The notes: generated by a model not told the origin, from the letters alone. A DNA stretch of 64,000 nt from DASQEH01 sp035633755 (GCA_035633755.1 DASQEH010000114.1:1-64000), one strand, 5' to 3'. Positions 41,416-50,679 are shown, counted from the first letter of the stretch. Made by a program: numbers and translations.

Positions 41416-43595
41416 TGACGCACCGGCGACGTGTGGCGGCTCTGCTCGCAGCGCTGGCGCTGACGGGCGGAGCTCAGTGGACGGCGGTGGACATCGCCGC
41501 CGGATCGGTGCCACCGGAGCGCCCGGCGGCTGCCGCGGCGCCCGGAGGTGCGCCGCACCGGAGCGTGGCGCAGGCACCCACGACGGTGACAGCTCGTCCC
41601 GCCCCCGACACCTCACCCGACCTCGACATGGCGATCACGTCAGTGTCTCCCGCCGGTCTCGATCCCACCAAGGCGCTGCGGATGTCAGGGACGGTGACCA
41701 ACTCGGGCCCAACGCCCTGGAAGGAAGCGCAGGTGTACCTGTCCATCGGGTACACGCCGGCGAGGAGCCAGGACGACCTCGAGGCTTTCGCCGCTGACAC
41801 TGGCGGCTTCGGAATGACGATCAATGACCTCGACCTTTTCGACAGGATCGGTCGCCTGCGACCCGGCAGCAGCACCCCGTGGAACCTGTCCATCCCTTTC
41901 GAGCGGCTGCCCATCGACCGTTCTGCGGGTGTCTACCAGGTTGGGGCCACGTTGCTGGCCGGCACGCTCGAGGGCCGCGACGCCGTAGCCGACTCACGGG
42001 TGTCGACGACCATCGCCTACCTCCCCGATGTCGACGAGCAGCCCAACGTCACCGAGGTCGTCACTCTCGTCCCGATAGCGGCTCCCGTGCTCAGAGACGC
42101 CGAGGGCGTCTTCGTGGATGACAGGCTCGCCGGGATGCTGGACTATGAGGGCCGGCTGCGCAACGTGCTTGACTTCGCCGAGCAGGCACCGGCGGGCAGC
42201 CTCGAGCTGGTCCTGGACCCGGCTCTGAGGAACGCCGTCAGGGCCATGGCGCGCGGGTACTTGGTGCGTTCCCTGACGCAGGCCAGTGACGAGGAGGTGC
42301 CACGGCCTGGAGTGGGACAGCAAGACGCCGCCGAATGGCTCGGCGACCTCGCGGCACTCACGCAACGCCATCGCGTCACGTTGCTTCCTTGGGGGAATCC
42401 CGCGACCACGTCCCTCGCGCGGGAAGGTATGCCGGGAATCGTGAGGGCCGCCGTCGAGTCCAGCCTGCGACTCGCTGATGCCTCGACCGGCCAAACGGTG
42501 ACGGACTGGCAGCGCACCGGCGCGACGAGCCGGCGCGGGCTCAAGGCGTCCGATGAGGCTGGTGCCACGGTCCACGTCACCTCCGAGCGGAGCCTCCCGT
42601 CGCTGGCCGTGGATGACGAGGCGTTCCCGCCAAGCCTGGTGACGATCTCCGTCGACGACGAGCGACTGCCGGTGGTGGTGACGCGCAGCGACGTCGGCGG
42701 ACGAGACTTCACCGCAAGCATGTCAGCGGTGGACTTCCGGCAGTCTCTGATTGCCGAGGCGACGGTCCGAGCGCTCAGCGAGGACCGCCCGACGTCGGTG
42801 TTCGCAGCGCCGTTCAACTGGGATCCGGGCACCATGATCTCCGAAGCCGACATCGAGGCCGGGTACGACTTCCCGACGGTGTCGGCGCAGGGACTGTCGG
42901 GGCTCACGGCCCGACCCGCTCAGGACTACAGCGGAAAGTTGCGGCTGCTCAGGACGACACCGGAGCTGTCGGACGACATCCTCGACGCGATCCGCACCCT
43001 GCACGCGCACGGGAACGTGTACACCGAGCTGCTGTCCGAAGAGCGCGGGGTCGCGACCGACTTCACCCAGTCGCTGGCTCAGGCCGGCTCGGCGACCTGG
43101 AGCTCCGAACCGGCGCGAGGGGCCGCGTTGATCCGACAGCGTGCCCGCGGCATGGCCGAGGACCTGGCCAAAGTGACCGTGTCCGGTCCTGCCTTCGTAG
43201 CCATGTCCAGCAACACCGGACGGTTCCCCCTGACGGTCTTCAACGGGCTCGACTTTCCCGTCACGGTAAGGATCTTGGTGAACCCCCTCAACAAGGCGCT
43301 GCAGATCTCGTCGCTCCCGGAGCTCCGCCTGGAGGCGGGCCAGAGCCGCGACATCGAGGTACAGAGCCGCGCCGACCGCTCGGGCCTCACCCAAGTCAAG
43401 GCCCGCCTGTCGACCGTCAACGACCGCTCCTTCGGGCGCCCCTTCAGCTTCAACATCCGCACGACCCAGATCGGTGTTGCGATCTGGGTTGCGATGGGCA
43501 TCGGCATGGCGGCGCTGCTGATCTCCGCGGGCCGGCGACTGTACGTGCGAGCCCGCGGCCGCGGCTTCAAGACCCGCGGGGAGACTACGGCGTGA
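41415..43595 (+). CDS. DUF6049 membrane-anchored extracytoplasmic protein
   Basis: A 726-residue protein. An N-terminal signal sequence (MTHRRR then about 15 hydrophobic residues) and a C-terminal helix (IGVAIWVAMGIGMAALLI) leave a large extracytoplasmic domain of about 650 residues anchored at the C-terminus. The family (DUF6049) always lies directly upstream of murJ in actinobacteria and has no known activity; co-conservation suggests a role in lipid II export. Start: ATG at 41415 is coupled to a short upstream ORF; a TTG at 41379 in frame is the alternative. It overlaps murJ by 4 bp. Confidence 0.85.
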   Translation: MTHRRRVAALLAALALTGGAQWTAVDIAAGSVPPERPAAAAAPGGAPHRSVAQAPTTVTARPAPDTSPDLDMAITSVSPAGLDPTKALRMSGTVTNSGPTPWKEAQVYLSIGYTPARSQDDLEAFAADTGGFGMTINDLDLFDRIGRLRPGSSTPWNLSIPFERLPIDRSAGVYQVGATLLAGTLEGRDAVADSRVSTTIAYLPDVDEQPNVTEVVTLVPIAAPVLRDAEGVFVDDRLAGMLDYEGRLRNVLDFAEQAPAGSLELVLDPALRNAVRAMARGYLVRSLTQASDEEVPRPGVGQQDAAEWLGDLAALTQRHRVTLLPWGNPATTSLAREGMPGIVRAAVESSLRLADASTGQTVTDWQRTGATSRRGLKASDEAGATVHVTSERSLPSLAVDDEAFPPSLVTISVDDERLPVVVTRSDVGGRDFTASMSAVDFRQSLIAEATVRALSEDRPTSVFAAPFNWDPGTMISEADIEAGYDFPTVSAQGLSGLTARPAQDYSGKLRLLRTTPELSDDILDAIRTLHAHGNVYTELLSEERGVATDFTQSLAQAGSATWSSEPARGAALIRQRARGMAEDLAKVTVSGPAFVAMSSNTGRFPLTVFNGLDFPVTVRILVNPLNKALQISSLPELRLEAGQSRDIEVQSRADRSGLTQVKARLSTVNDRSFGRPFSFNIRTTQIGVAIWVAMGIGMAALLISAGRRLYVRARGRGFKTRGETTA

Positions 43596-45262
43596 CGGAC
43601 CGGGTCGAGGCGGAAGGCACGTCATCGAGCCTGCTGACCTCGAGCCGGCTGATGGCTGCGGGCACCATCGTCTCGCGCTTGACCGGGTTCGTGCGGGCCG
43701 GCTTGCTCGCCGCCGCAATCGGGGTCTCGCTGCACGCCGAGGTGTTCAACGTTGCCAACACCATCCCGAACAGCGTGTACATCCTGGTCGCCGGGGGGGT
43801 CTTCAACGCGGTCCTCGTCCCGCAGCTGGTCCGGGCAGCGAAGACCGACGCCGACGGCGGCGACGACTACGCCAACCGCATCATCACCCTCGGGGCCGTC
43901 GTGCTGGCCGGCGTCACCGCCGTCCTCGTGCTGGCCGCGCCCGTCCTGCTGCAGGTGTTCGTGGACAGGAGCTTCTTCACAGACCCGGCGCTGGCGGCCC
44001 AGCGGGAGTCCCTGATCGACTTCACCCGCTGGTGCCTGCCGCAGATCTTCTTCTACGGCATGTTCGTGCTGATCGGGCAGATCCTCAACGCGCGGGGCAG
44101 GTTCGGCCCCATGATGTGGACGCCCATCGCCAACAACCTCATCGCCATCGCGGTGATCGTGGCGTACCTGGTCGCGTACGGCGATCAGGCCGCTCGGGGG
44201 GGCTACACGACGAGCCAGGAGCTCCTTCTCGGCCTGGGATCAACCCTGGGCATCGTGGCGCAGACGCTCCTGCTCCTTCCGTACCTCAGAGCCGCCGGCT
44301 TCTCCGTGCGGCCGCGCTTCGACTTCCGTGGCACCGGGCTGGGTCACACCCTCAGGCTGGGGATGTGGACAGTCGGCTTCGTCATCGTCAACCAGCTGGC
44401 CTTCTACGTGATGGTGCACCGGGCCACCGCGGGCACCGCGGACGTCGTCCGCGGCGACTCCGACGCCAGCGGCTACACCGTGTACTCCAACGCGTTCCTG
44501 CTCACCCAGGTGCCCCACTCGATCATCACGGTGTCGCTGGCGACCGCTGCCATGCCCCTGCTGTCACGACTGGCTGCCGACCACCGGCTGTCCGAGGTCT
44601 CCGCGGAGATCACCTCCACGCTGCGCCTCGTCCTGTCAGTGATCGTGCCCTGCGCGGTGGCCCTCCTGGTGCTCGGAACCCCCATGTCGACGGTGCTGTT
44701 CAGCTGGGGCGCCGCCAGCGGCGAGACGGCCGCTCTTGGCGAGACGCTGATGGCCTTCAGCATCGGGATGCTGATGTTCAGCGTCCACTACCTGGTGCTG
44801 CGGGGCTTCTACGCCCTGGAGGACACCAGGACCCCGTTCTTCATCCAATGTCTGGTCGCCGCCGTCAACATCGCCTGCGCCATCGGCTTGACGATGGCCG
44901 TGGACCCGCGATTCGTGGCCCCTGCGCTCGCGCTGGCCTACGGTGCGTCCTACACCGTGGGTGCCGCGGTGTCCTTCACGGTGCTCTCACGGCGGCTCCG
45001 GAGCACCGACTCGCGCAGTCTGGCGCCGTTCGTGCTGCGCGTCCTGGTGGCCGGCGCCGCCGCCGGGGCGGTGACCTGGCTGTGCCTGCAGGGCCTGGAG
45101 GCGGCCGGGCTCAACGACTCGCGCAAGCCTGACTCGCTTGCCCTGCTCGGGCTCGGCGGCCTGACCGGCATGGTGTCCTACCTGGGCATGGCCAGGCTGC
45201 TGGGTGTCAGTGAGATCGCACGCATCCTGGGTCTTATGCAAACCCGCGCCAAACGCGGCTGA
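43592..45262 (+). CDS. murJ: Lipid II flippase MurJ
   Basis: A 556-residue MVF/MOP-superfamily protein with fourteen or so helices, opening with SSRLMAAGTIVSRLTGFVRAGL and carrying NQLAFYVMVH and YLVLRGFYALEDTRTPF. It moves lipid II across the membrane for peptidoglycan synthesis. GTG start, GTGA overlap with DUF6049. In Mycobacterium MurJ (Rv3910) is fused to a C-terminal pseudokinase and extracellular domain; here the protein stops after the helices and that region is encoded by the next gene. Confidence 0.95.
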   Translation: MTDRVEAEGTSSSLLTSSRLMAAGTIVSRLTGFVRAGLLAAAIGVSLHAEVFNVANTIPNSVYILVAGGVFNAVLVPQLVRAAKTDADGGDDYANRIITLGAVVLAGVTAVLVLAAPVLLQVFVDRSFFTDPALAAQRESLIDFTRWCLPQIFFYGMFVLIGQILNARGRFGPMMWTPIANNLIAIAVIVAYLVAYGDQAARGGYTTSQELLLGLGSTLGIVAQTLLLLPYLRAAGFSVRPRFDFRGTGLGHTLRLGMWTVGFVIVNQLAFYVMVHRATAGTADVVRGDSDASGYTVYSNAFLLTQVPHSIITVSLATAAMPLLSRLAADHRLSEVSAEITSTLRLVLSVIVPCAVALLVLGTPMSTVLFSWGAASGETAALGETLMAFSIGMLMFSVHYLVLRGFYALEDTRTPFFIQCLVAAVNIACAIGLTMAVDPRFVAPALALAYGASYTVGAAVSFTVLSRRLRSTDSRSLAPFVLRVLVAGAAAGAVTWLCLQGLEAAGLNDSRKPDSLALLGLGGLTGMVSYLGMARLLGVSEIARILGLMQTRAKRG

Positions 45263-45348
45263 CCGCAAGAGAACCGTCGCCCAGAAGACTTACGATGAGA
45301 CGAGTTGTCTCGAGTGAGATCGCGCTCGCGTGGCCCGGACGGAGGACC

Positions 45349-46908
45349 GTGGGATCCCATCTGGTTCAGCCTGGCGCCGTCCTCGCGGGCCGGTATGTGG
45401 TCGAGGATCTGCTCGGTCAAGAGGCGGGGTCGGAGTCGTGGCGCGCGCACGACCGCATCCTGGCCCGCTCCGTGGTGCTCCAGCTGCTTCCCTCAGCCTC
45501 GCCCCAGGCCGACCAGATGCTGGCCGCGGCCAAGCAGGCGTCTCGGGTGACCGACTCCAGGATCCTTCAGGTCCTCGACGCCGCGGACGACGGCTCCTTG
45601 AGCTACATCGTCCGTGAGTGGGCCAGCGGACAGTCGCTCGACGTGGTGCTCTCCGAGGGGCCCCTGTCGGCACGGCGGGCCACCTGGGTACTCACCGAGG
45701 TGGCCAACGCCATGGTGAACGCGCACGGGATGGGACTGCCGCACCGCAGGCTCGTGCCGGACAGCGTTGTCCTCACCAAGTCCAGCGGTGTCAAGCTGAT
45801 CGGGCTCGGCACGTCTGCCGCCTTGCGGGGAGCACCGGCGGGTGCCAGTGACGCTGAGCTCGAGGACACCATCGACCTCGGCCGGCTCCTCTATGCCTGC
45901 CTGACCGCCCGCTGGCCCGGCGGCGACTGGCCGGGCCTTCCCCCTGCGCCGACGGAACAGGGCAGGCTGCTGCGGCCCCGACAGGTCCGGGCCGGCGTGC
46001 CTCGTGCCCTTGACGCCATCTGTGACCGGATCTTGTCCGACGACTCCCGCTACGGCGAGCGGATCACCACCGTGGCGGAGGTGAGGGACCACCTCGCCAT
46101 GACCTTCGCCGACGAGGGCTTCGCGGCCGCCGTCGCGGCGGGGAGCTCCCCTCTCACCGCTACCCCATCCTCCTCACCACACGCGGACTCACCGCCAGCG
46201 CTGCTGGTCCGTGACGGCAACGTCTCGACCACAGGAGAACAACCCCGATACACCGAGCGCACCACAGCCGACCGCTCGAGTCTCAGCCGGACAGCGCTGT
46301 GGCTTGCGGCCCTCGTGCTCATCGTGGCAGTTGCCTTGCTGGCATACCTCGTACGCCAGTCAGGCGATGACACCACTGCTGGCTCCCCGGACACCTCTGG
46401 TACCGCGGGGTCGGCGCCCGGCGGCTCAGCCGGCTCCGATCCTGGTCAGGTGCTTCCCATCGCAGGGATCAGCGACTTCGACCCGCTGCCGGAGGGATCC
46501 GGCGATGAGCACCCAGAGCTCGTCCCCTTGGCCATCGACGGGGACCCCGAGACAGCCTGGGAGACGATGGCCTACTTCGACGATCGCCAGCTCGGGGCCA
46601 AGACGGGCGTCGGCCTCGTGGTCGACCTCGGTAAGGTCCGCGACGTCAGCGAGGTCCAGGTCAGCCTGCTCGGTGACAGCACAACGCTGGAGCTGCGGGC
46701 GGCGCCGCAGTCCTCCGACGACCCCCCGGCCGGGTCAGCTGACGAGTACACGCTGCTCGACACGGTCGCCAAGGCAGGTGCCGAAGCCGACTTCACGCTG
46801 GATTCCCCCGCCCGCACCCGCTACCTCCTGGTGTGGCTGACGGCGTTGCCCAAGGTGGACGAGGGAACGTGGCGTGGCAGAGTGTCGGAGATCCAGGTAC
46901 TCGGATGA
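45349..46908 (+). CDS. Membrane pseudokinase with extracytoplasmic discoidin-like domain
   Basis: A 519-residue protein. The N-terminal protein-kinase fold (about 1-260) lacks the catalytic signature: the VAIK lysine reads VVLQL, HRD reads HRR and DFG reads IGLG, so it should be inactive. A helix (TALWLAALVLIVAVALLAYL) precedes an extracytoplasmic domain similar to F5/8-type C domains (about 390-519). It is the separated counterpart of the C-terminal part of mycobacterial MurJ, whose pseudokinase is phosphorylated by PknB and binds FhaA. GTG at 45349 has GGAGG 3 nt upstream; the spacing is tight, so the start is uncertain. Confidence 0.83.
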   Translation: MGSHLVQPGAVLAGRYVVEDLLGQEAGSESWRAHDRILARSVVLQLLPSASPQADQMLAAAKQASRVTDSRILQVLDAADDGSLSYIVREWASGQSLDVVLSEGPLSARRATWVLTEVANAMVNAHGMGLPHRRLVPDSVVLTKSSGVKLIGLGTSAALRGAPAGASDAELEDTIDLGRLLYACLTARWPGGDWPGLPPAPTEQGRLLRPRQVRAGVPRALDAICDRILSDDSRYGERITTVAEVRDHLAMTFADEGFAAAVAAGSSPLTATPSSSPHADSPPALLVRDGNVSTTGEQPRYTERTTADRSSLSRTALWLAALVLIVAVALLAYLVRQSGDDTTAGSPDTSGTAGSAPGGSAGSDPGQVLPIAGISDFDPLPEGSGDEHPELVPLAIDGDPETAWETMAYFDDRQLGAKTGVGLVVDLGKVRDVSEVQVSLLGDSTTLELRAAPQSSDDPPAGSADEYTLLDTVAKAGAEADFTLDSPARTRYLLVWLTALPKVDEGTWRGRVSEIQVLG

Positions 46909-47576
46909 CACGTGGCGACGACCGAGACGATCTCACGTTGCTGCGCTCCCACGTCGAGGGTGACCCCGACGCATTCTCCGAGCTGGTTCACCGTCATCGC
47001 GACCGGTTGTGGGCACTCGCCCTCCGCACCACCGGCCACCCTGACGATGCCGCCGACGCCCTGCAGGAGGCACTCATCTCAGCCTTCCGGAGAGCCGGCA
47101 CCTTCCGCGGTGACTCCCAGGTCACCACGTGGCTGCACCGTATCGTCGTCAATGCCTGCCTCGACCGACTCCGCCGGCGCCAGGCCACCGCAACGTTCCC
47201 ACTGCCCGACGATGACGACCGCATGCCGCTGCTGGCTGCGCCGGCCAGCGAGGACGCCGCCGTGGCCAGCGAACGCCGCGCCGATGTGCTCGCCGCACTG
47301 CGACAGCTGAGCGACGACCAGCGCGCCGCCCTCGTGCTGGTCGACATGGAGGGGTACTCGGTTGAGGAGGCTGCCGACATCCTGGGGTGTGCCGTGGGCA
47401 CGGTCAAGAGCCGCTGCTCGCGAGGTCGGGCGCGACTGGTTCCGCTGCTCACGTCCTACGGCGGGAACCCCGCGGGTCCCGGCGACGTCAAACCCGTCGT
47501 GCCGGTCGTTTCCCCACGTGCTGAACGCCGGCATGCAGCGGACCCGCACGGGCCGACCGGAGGAGGAGCGTCGTGA
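46905..47576 (+). CDS. sigM: ECF RNA polymerase sigma factor SigM
   Basis: A 223-residue ECF sigma factor. Region 2 is ELVHRHRDRLWALALRTTGHPDDAADALQEAL in two segments, with the -10-binding helix in FRGDSQVTTWLHRIVVNACLD, and region 4 ends EEAADILGCAVGTVKSRCSRGRARL. SigM controls envelope-stress genes in actinobacteria. It overlaps the pseudokinase gene by ATGA and the anti-sigma gene by GTGA, so the three are translationally coupled. Position after murJ matches mycobacterial Rv3911. Confidence 0.93.
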   Translation: MTRGDDRDDLTLLRSHVEGDPDAFSELVHRHRDRLWALALRTTGHPDDAADALQEALISAFRRAGTFRGDSQVTTWLHRIVVNACLDRLRRRQATATFPLPDDDDRMPLLAAPASEDAAVASERRADVLAALRQLSDDQRAALVLVDMEGYSVEEAADILGCAVGTVKSRCSRGRARLVPLLTSYGGNPAGPGDVKPVVPVVSPRAERRHAADPHGPTGGGAS

Positions 47577-48340
47577 ACGACCTGACGCACCCCTCCCTCG
47601 ACGACCTGGCCGACCTGCACGAGGGCCTGCTTCCGCCAGCGCGCGAACGCTCCCTCGCGGCCCACATCAGCGAGTGCGACAGGTGCTCGGCGGCGTCGGC
47701 CGCGCTGGACGACGTCACGCACGTCCTGTCGGGAGCAACGTCGAACCCCCCACCGATGCCCGACCCGGTGGCAGCGTCGCTGGACGAGGCGTTGCTCCGC
47801 GCCAGCCGCGAGCGTGCGGCGACTGTTCCCTCACTCTCGCAGTACCGGGCCTCGTCGCGTCCCGAGGCGGTCTCGGCGCGGCAATCCCGGTGGACCTGGG
47901 TCGCCGCCGCCGCGGCCGTCGTCGCCATCGGGTATGCCGGCGTCAGCGTGCTCGATGGCTCATCGGGCGGCGATGAAGCTGCAACAGCAGACTCGGGGGC
48001 CGGCCAAGACATCGCAAGCAGGGACGCCGTGAGGTCGCAGCCGGAGGCAGCGAGCGGCGAGGACACTCCTTCGAGCGACCGACCCGAGGCAGGCGGCCTG
48101 CGAACCCTCAACCGCAAGACACTCCCAGGCGTCGCCGGCCGACTCGCCACGACGAGAACGACCGAAGAGAGCAGGCTGGTCCGCGACTGCCCATCGGTGG
48201 ACGTGACTGACGACGACCAGGCGGCTGTAGTGCGATGGCGGGGGGTGCGCGCTCTGCTGGTGGTCGACCGGTCGACTCGGCGGGCTACCGTCTACCGCTG
48301 CACCGGCGACGCGGACCGTCTCTTCACGACCCAATACTGA
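47573..48340 (+). CDS. Anti-sigma factor for SigM (ZAS-type)
   Basis: A 255-residue membrane protein. A zinc-associated anti-sigma domain carries HISECDRC near residue 30 (Hx3Cx2C), and one helix (WTWVAAAAAVVAIGYAGVSVL) follows near 110. The extracytoplasmic part is acidic and serine-rich and ends RATVYRCTGDADRL. It should hold SigM inactive until an envelope signal. GTG start with GTGA overlap on sigM. Confidence 0.86.
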   Translation: MNDLTHPSLDDLADLHEGLLPPARERSLAAHISECDRCSAASAALDDVTHVLSGATSNPPPMPDPVAASLDEALLRASRERAATVPSLSQYRASSRPEAVSARQSRWTWVAAAAAVVAIGYAGVSVLDGSSGGDEAATADSGAGQDIASRDAVRSQPEAASGEDTPSSDRPEAGGLRTLNRKTLPGVAGRLATTRTTEESRLVRDCPSVDVTDDDQAAVVRWRGVRALLVVDRSTRRATVYRCTGDADRLFTTQY

Positions 48341-48390
48341 GGCCCCGGCAGCCGTCGTGCCCGAGGCATGCGTCGGTCTCGCCTCGGAAG

Positions 48391-48416
48391 GGAATGCTCT
48401 CGCCCTAGTATCTGTT
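48391..48416 (+). promoter_or_regulatory. SigR/SigH-type promoter of trxBA (GGAAT-N18-GTT)
   Basis: GGAAT at 48391-48395 is followed after exactly 18 nt by GTT at 48414-48416. This matches the consensus of the SigR (Streptomyces) and SigH (Mycobacterium) disulfide-stress promoters, which are known to drive thioredoxin operons. A TAGTAT at 48406 could also serve as a housekeeping -10, so dual control is possible. No sigR gene is in the window. Confidence 0.8.
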
Positions 48417-48480
48417 GAACGCAGAGCGACCCGGAGTACGTACGGGACGCACCGTGAGTCCCGTCGAGAGCGAGGAAGAG

Positions 48481-49446
48481 TTGTCTTCGGACATCCGTAA
48501 CGTCATCATCATCGGCTCCGGTCCGGCCGGCTACACCGCCGCGATCTACGCCGCCCGCGCGGACCTGCACCCGCTCGTGTTCGAAGGGTCCGTCACCGCT
48601 GGGGGCGCTCTGATGACCACCACCGAGGTGGAGAACTTCCCCGGTTTCCCCGACGGCATCATGGGCCCCGCGCTCATGGACGACCTGCGCAAGCAGGCCG
48701 AGAAGTTCGGCGCGGAGCTGGTGGCGGACGACATCACCGACGTCGACCTGACGGGCGACATCAAGCTGGTCACCGACACCGCCGGCGACACCTACCGCGC
48801 CAAGACCGTGATCTTGGCGATGGGCTCTGGCTACCGCAAGCTCGGTGTGTCCGGTGAGGAGCGGCTGTCCGGCCACGGAGTGAGCTGGTGTGCGACCTGT
48901 GACGGCTTCTTCTTCCGCGAGCAGCACATCGTTGTCGTCGGTGGCGGTGACTCAGCGGTCGAGGAGGCGACGTTCCTGACGCGCTTCGCCGACAAGGTGA
49001 CGCTCGTCCACCGGCGTGACCGGTTGCGGGCGAGCAAGATCATGGCTGCCCGAGCACACAGCAACGCCAAGATCGAGTTCGCGTGGAACAGCAGCGTCGA
49101 GGAGATCCTCGGCGATGACTGCCTCGAGGGCGTCGTCCTCAAGGACACCGTGACCGGTGAGAGCCGTCGCCTCGACGCCACGGGGCTGTTCATCGCGATC
49201 GGGCACGACCCGCGGTCCGAGATCGTCCGCGGCCAGGTCGAGCTCGATGACGACGGATACGTCCTCGTCGAGCCGCACAGCACCCGGACCAACCTCAGCG
49301 GCGTGTTCGCGGCTGGCGACCTGGTCGACCACACCTACCGTCAAGCGGTCACTGCCGCTGGCACCGGGTGTGCTGCTGCCCTCGACGCCGAACGATTCCT
49401 GACGGCCCTGGAGGACCAGGTCCCCGTCGGCGCAGTAACCGCCTAA
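48481..49446 (+). CDS. trxB: Thioredoxin reductase
   Basis: A 321-residue low-molecular-weight reductase. FAD-binding GSGPAGYTAAIYAARA opens the protein, the redox pair is CATC (Cys137, Cys140), the NADPH fold has VGGGDSAVEEA, and the C-terminal FAD site is AAGDLVDHTYRQAVTAAGTG. It reduces TrxA with NADPH. TTG at 48481 follows GAGGAAG and matches the family N-terminus; GTG at 48454 in frame is the alternative start. It is followed 48 bp later by trxA. Confidence 0.95.
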   Translation: MSSDIRNVIIIGSGPAGYTAAIYAARADLHPLVFEGSVTAGGALMTTTEVENFPGFPDGIMGPALMDDLRKQAEKFGAELVADDITDVDLTGDIKLVTDTAGDTYRAKTVILAMGSGYRKLGVSGEERLSGHGVSWCATCDGFFFREQHIVVVGGGDSAVEEATFLTRFADKVTLVHRRDRLRASKIMAARAHSNAKIEFAWNSSVEEILGDDCLEGVVLKDTVTGESRRLDATGLFIAIGHDPRSEIVRGQVELDDDGYVLVEPHSTRTNLSGVFAAGDLVDHTYRQAVTAAGTGCAAALDAERFLTALEDQVPVGAVTA

Positions 49447-49470
49447 CCCATCCACCCATCCACCCATCCA
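49447..49470. repeat. Three CCCATCCA tandem repeats in the trxB-trxA gap
   Basis: An 8-bp unit CCCATCCA is repeated three times, beginning in the last base of the trxB stop region. It lies upstream of the trxA ribosome site and may alter mRNA spacing or structure. Too short to be a CRISPR or an element. Confidence 0.85.
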
Positions 49471-49494
49471 ACGCCTTGAACCAGGAGATCACTC

Positions 49495-49824
49495 GTGAGC
49501 AACATTCCCGCCGTGACAGACGCGGACTTCCAAACCACCGTGCTGCAGTCAGACAAGCCGATTCTGGTCGACTTCTGGGCAGAGTGGTGCGGGCCGTGCC
49601 GCCAGGTCGGCCCGATCCTCGACGAGATCGCGGGTGAGCACGGCGACTCGATGTCGTTCGTGAAGATGAACGTCGACGAGAACCCGATCACGCCCGCCAG
49701 CTACCGGGTCACCGGCATCCCGGCGCTCAACGTCTACAAGGGCGGCGAGCTGGTGAAGTCGATCGTCGGCGCGCAGCCCAAGGCGTCGTTGCTGCGGCAG
49801 CTGTCGGAGTTCATCGACGCGTGA
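49495..49824 (+). CDS. trxA: Thioredoxin
   Basis: 109 residues with active site WCGPC (Cys32, Cys35) and the cis-proline loop GIPALNVYKGG. The cytosolic dithiol reductant for ribonucleotide reductase and peroxidases. GTG start with AGGAG upstream. It is co-transcribed with trxB behind the SigR-type promoter. Confidence 0.97.
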   Translation: MSNIPAVTDADFQTTVLQSDKPILVDFWAEWCGPCRQVGPILDEIAGEHGDSMSFVKMNVDENPITPASYRVTGIPALNVYKGGELVKSIVGAQPKASLLRQLSEFIDA

Positions 49825-49892
49825 ACGGCGTCGCCTGACGCCTCGCTAAGCCTCAGACCTCACCGTCGTACTCAGAGTCCCCGTCGCCTGCT

Positions 49893-49909
49893 CGAGCTCC
49901 CGTAGCTCG
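49893..49909. terminator. Putative hairpin terminator between trxA and a GNAT gene
   Basis: CGAGCT (49893-49898) pairs with AGCTCG (49904-49909) around a 5-nt loop. It lies between convergent ends of trxA and the GNAT gene. No U tract. Confidence 0.4.
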
Positions 49910-49911
49910 GG

Positions 49912-50541
49912 TCAGTCGGCGGGGAGTTCTGTGCGTGGTCGCACCCCGACCGGGCTCGGTGCCTTGTCTGGCCGGATGGCTCCCAGCCACCGCTCCAGCG
50001 CCACCTCGACGTCGCCCCGCCACGACAGCACCGTGCGGAGGTCCAGGCGCAGTCGCGGGTACCGGGGGTGGTGATGCACGGTCTTGAACCCCACAGCCGT
50101 CAAGAACCCCGAGGGCAGGACGCATTGCATCTCCTGTCCGCTGGCGTCCCCGAACGCCTCCAAGGCCCGCACCCCCCGCCTCGACAGCGCATCCTTGACC
50201 ACCGACTGCAGCAGCACCCGGCCAAGGCCGGCATCGGTGTATTCCGGGAGGATTCGGGCGGTCATCAGGAGGATCGCGTCCGCGCTGACCGGGCTGGTCG
50301 CGTACCCCGGCACCCCTGCGACGTACTCCGGTGGCGCGTACAGGGCAAAGCCCGCCACCTCACCGTCGACGTACAGGATGCGTCCGCAGCTGCCCCAGTC
50401 GAGCAGCACGGCCGACAGCCAGTCGTCCTTCGTGACGCCCGGCGGAGCGCGGTGCCCCGCCTCCCAGAACACGCACGTGCGGCACGGCCACGCCAGGTCC
50501 TCGATGTTGTCCAGCGTGATGGAGGCGAGTCGACGGGCCAT
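49912..50541 (-). CDS. GNAT-family N-acetyltransferase
   Basis: A 209-residue GNAT. The central strands include GRILYVDGEVAGFALYAPP and the acetyl-CoA loop is TDAGLGRVLLQSV. A cysteine-containing segment (PCRTCVFWE) near residue 22 is unusual for the fold and conserved in the actinobacterial members that sit between trxA and parB. The substrate is unknown. Start: ATG at 50541 has AGGAG 8 nt upstream; the GTG two codons earlier is too close to it. Confidence 0.83.
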   Translation of the reverse strand: MARRLASITLDNIEDLAWPCRTCVFWEAGHRAPPGVTKDDWLSAVLLDWGSCGRILYVDGEVAGFALYAPPEYVAGVPGYATSPVSADAILLMTARILPEYTDAGLGRVLLQSVVKDALSRRGVRALEAFGDASGQEMQCVLPSGFLTAVGFKTVHHHPRYPRLRLDLRTVLSWRGDVEVALERWLGAIRPDKAPSPVGVRPRTELPAD

Positions 50542-50679
50542 CGACACAACTCCTCTCGCGGATTGGCTCGGTAGGGCACCCGCTCACCGCGAGCCGCCCC
50601 GCTCGTACCGGCGAATGACGTGCTTGTGGTGCATCGTAGTGGCTCTGGACCGTCACGGTCACGACAAGAGAAGACGGCG

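Noticed and set aside
49447..49470. Short tandem repeat considered as CRISPR
   Set aside because: Units of 8 bp with no spacers; a simple tandem repeat.
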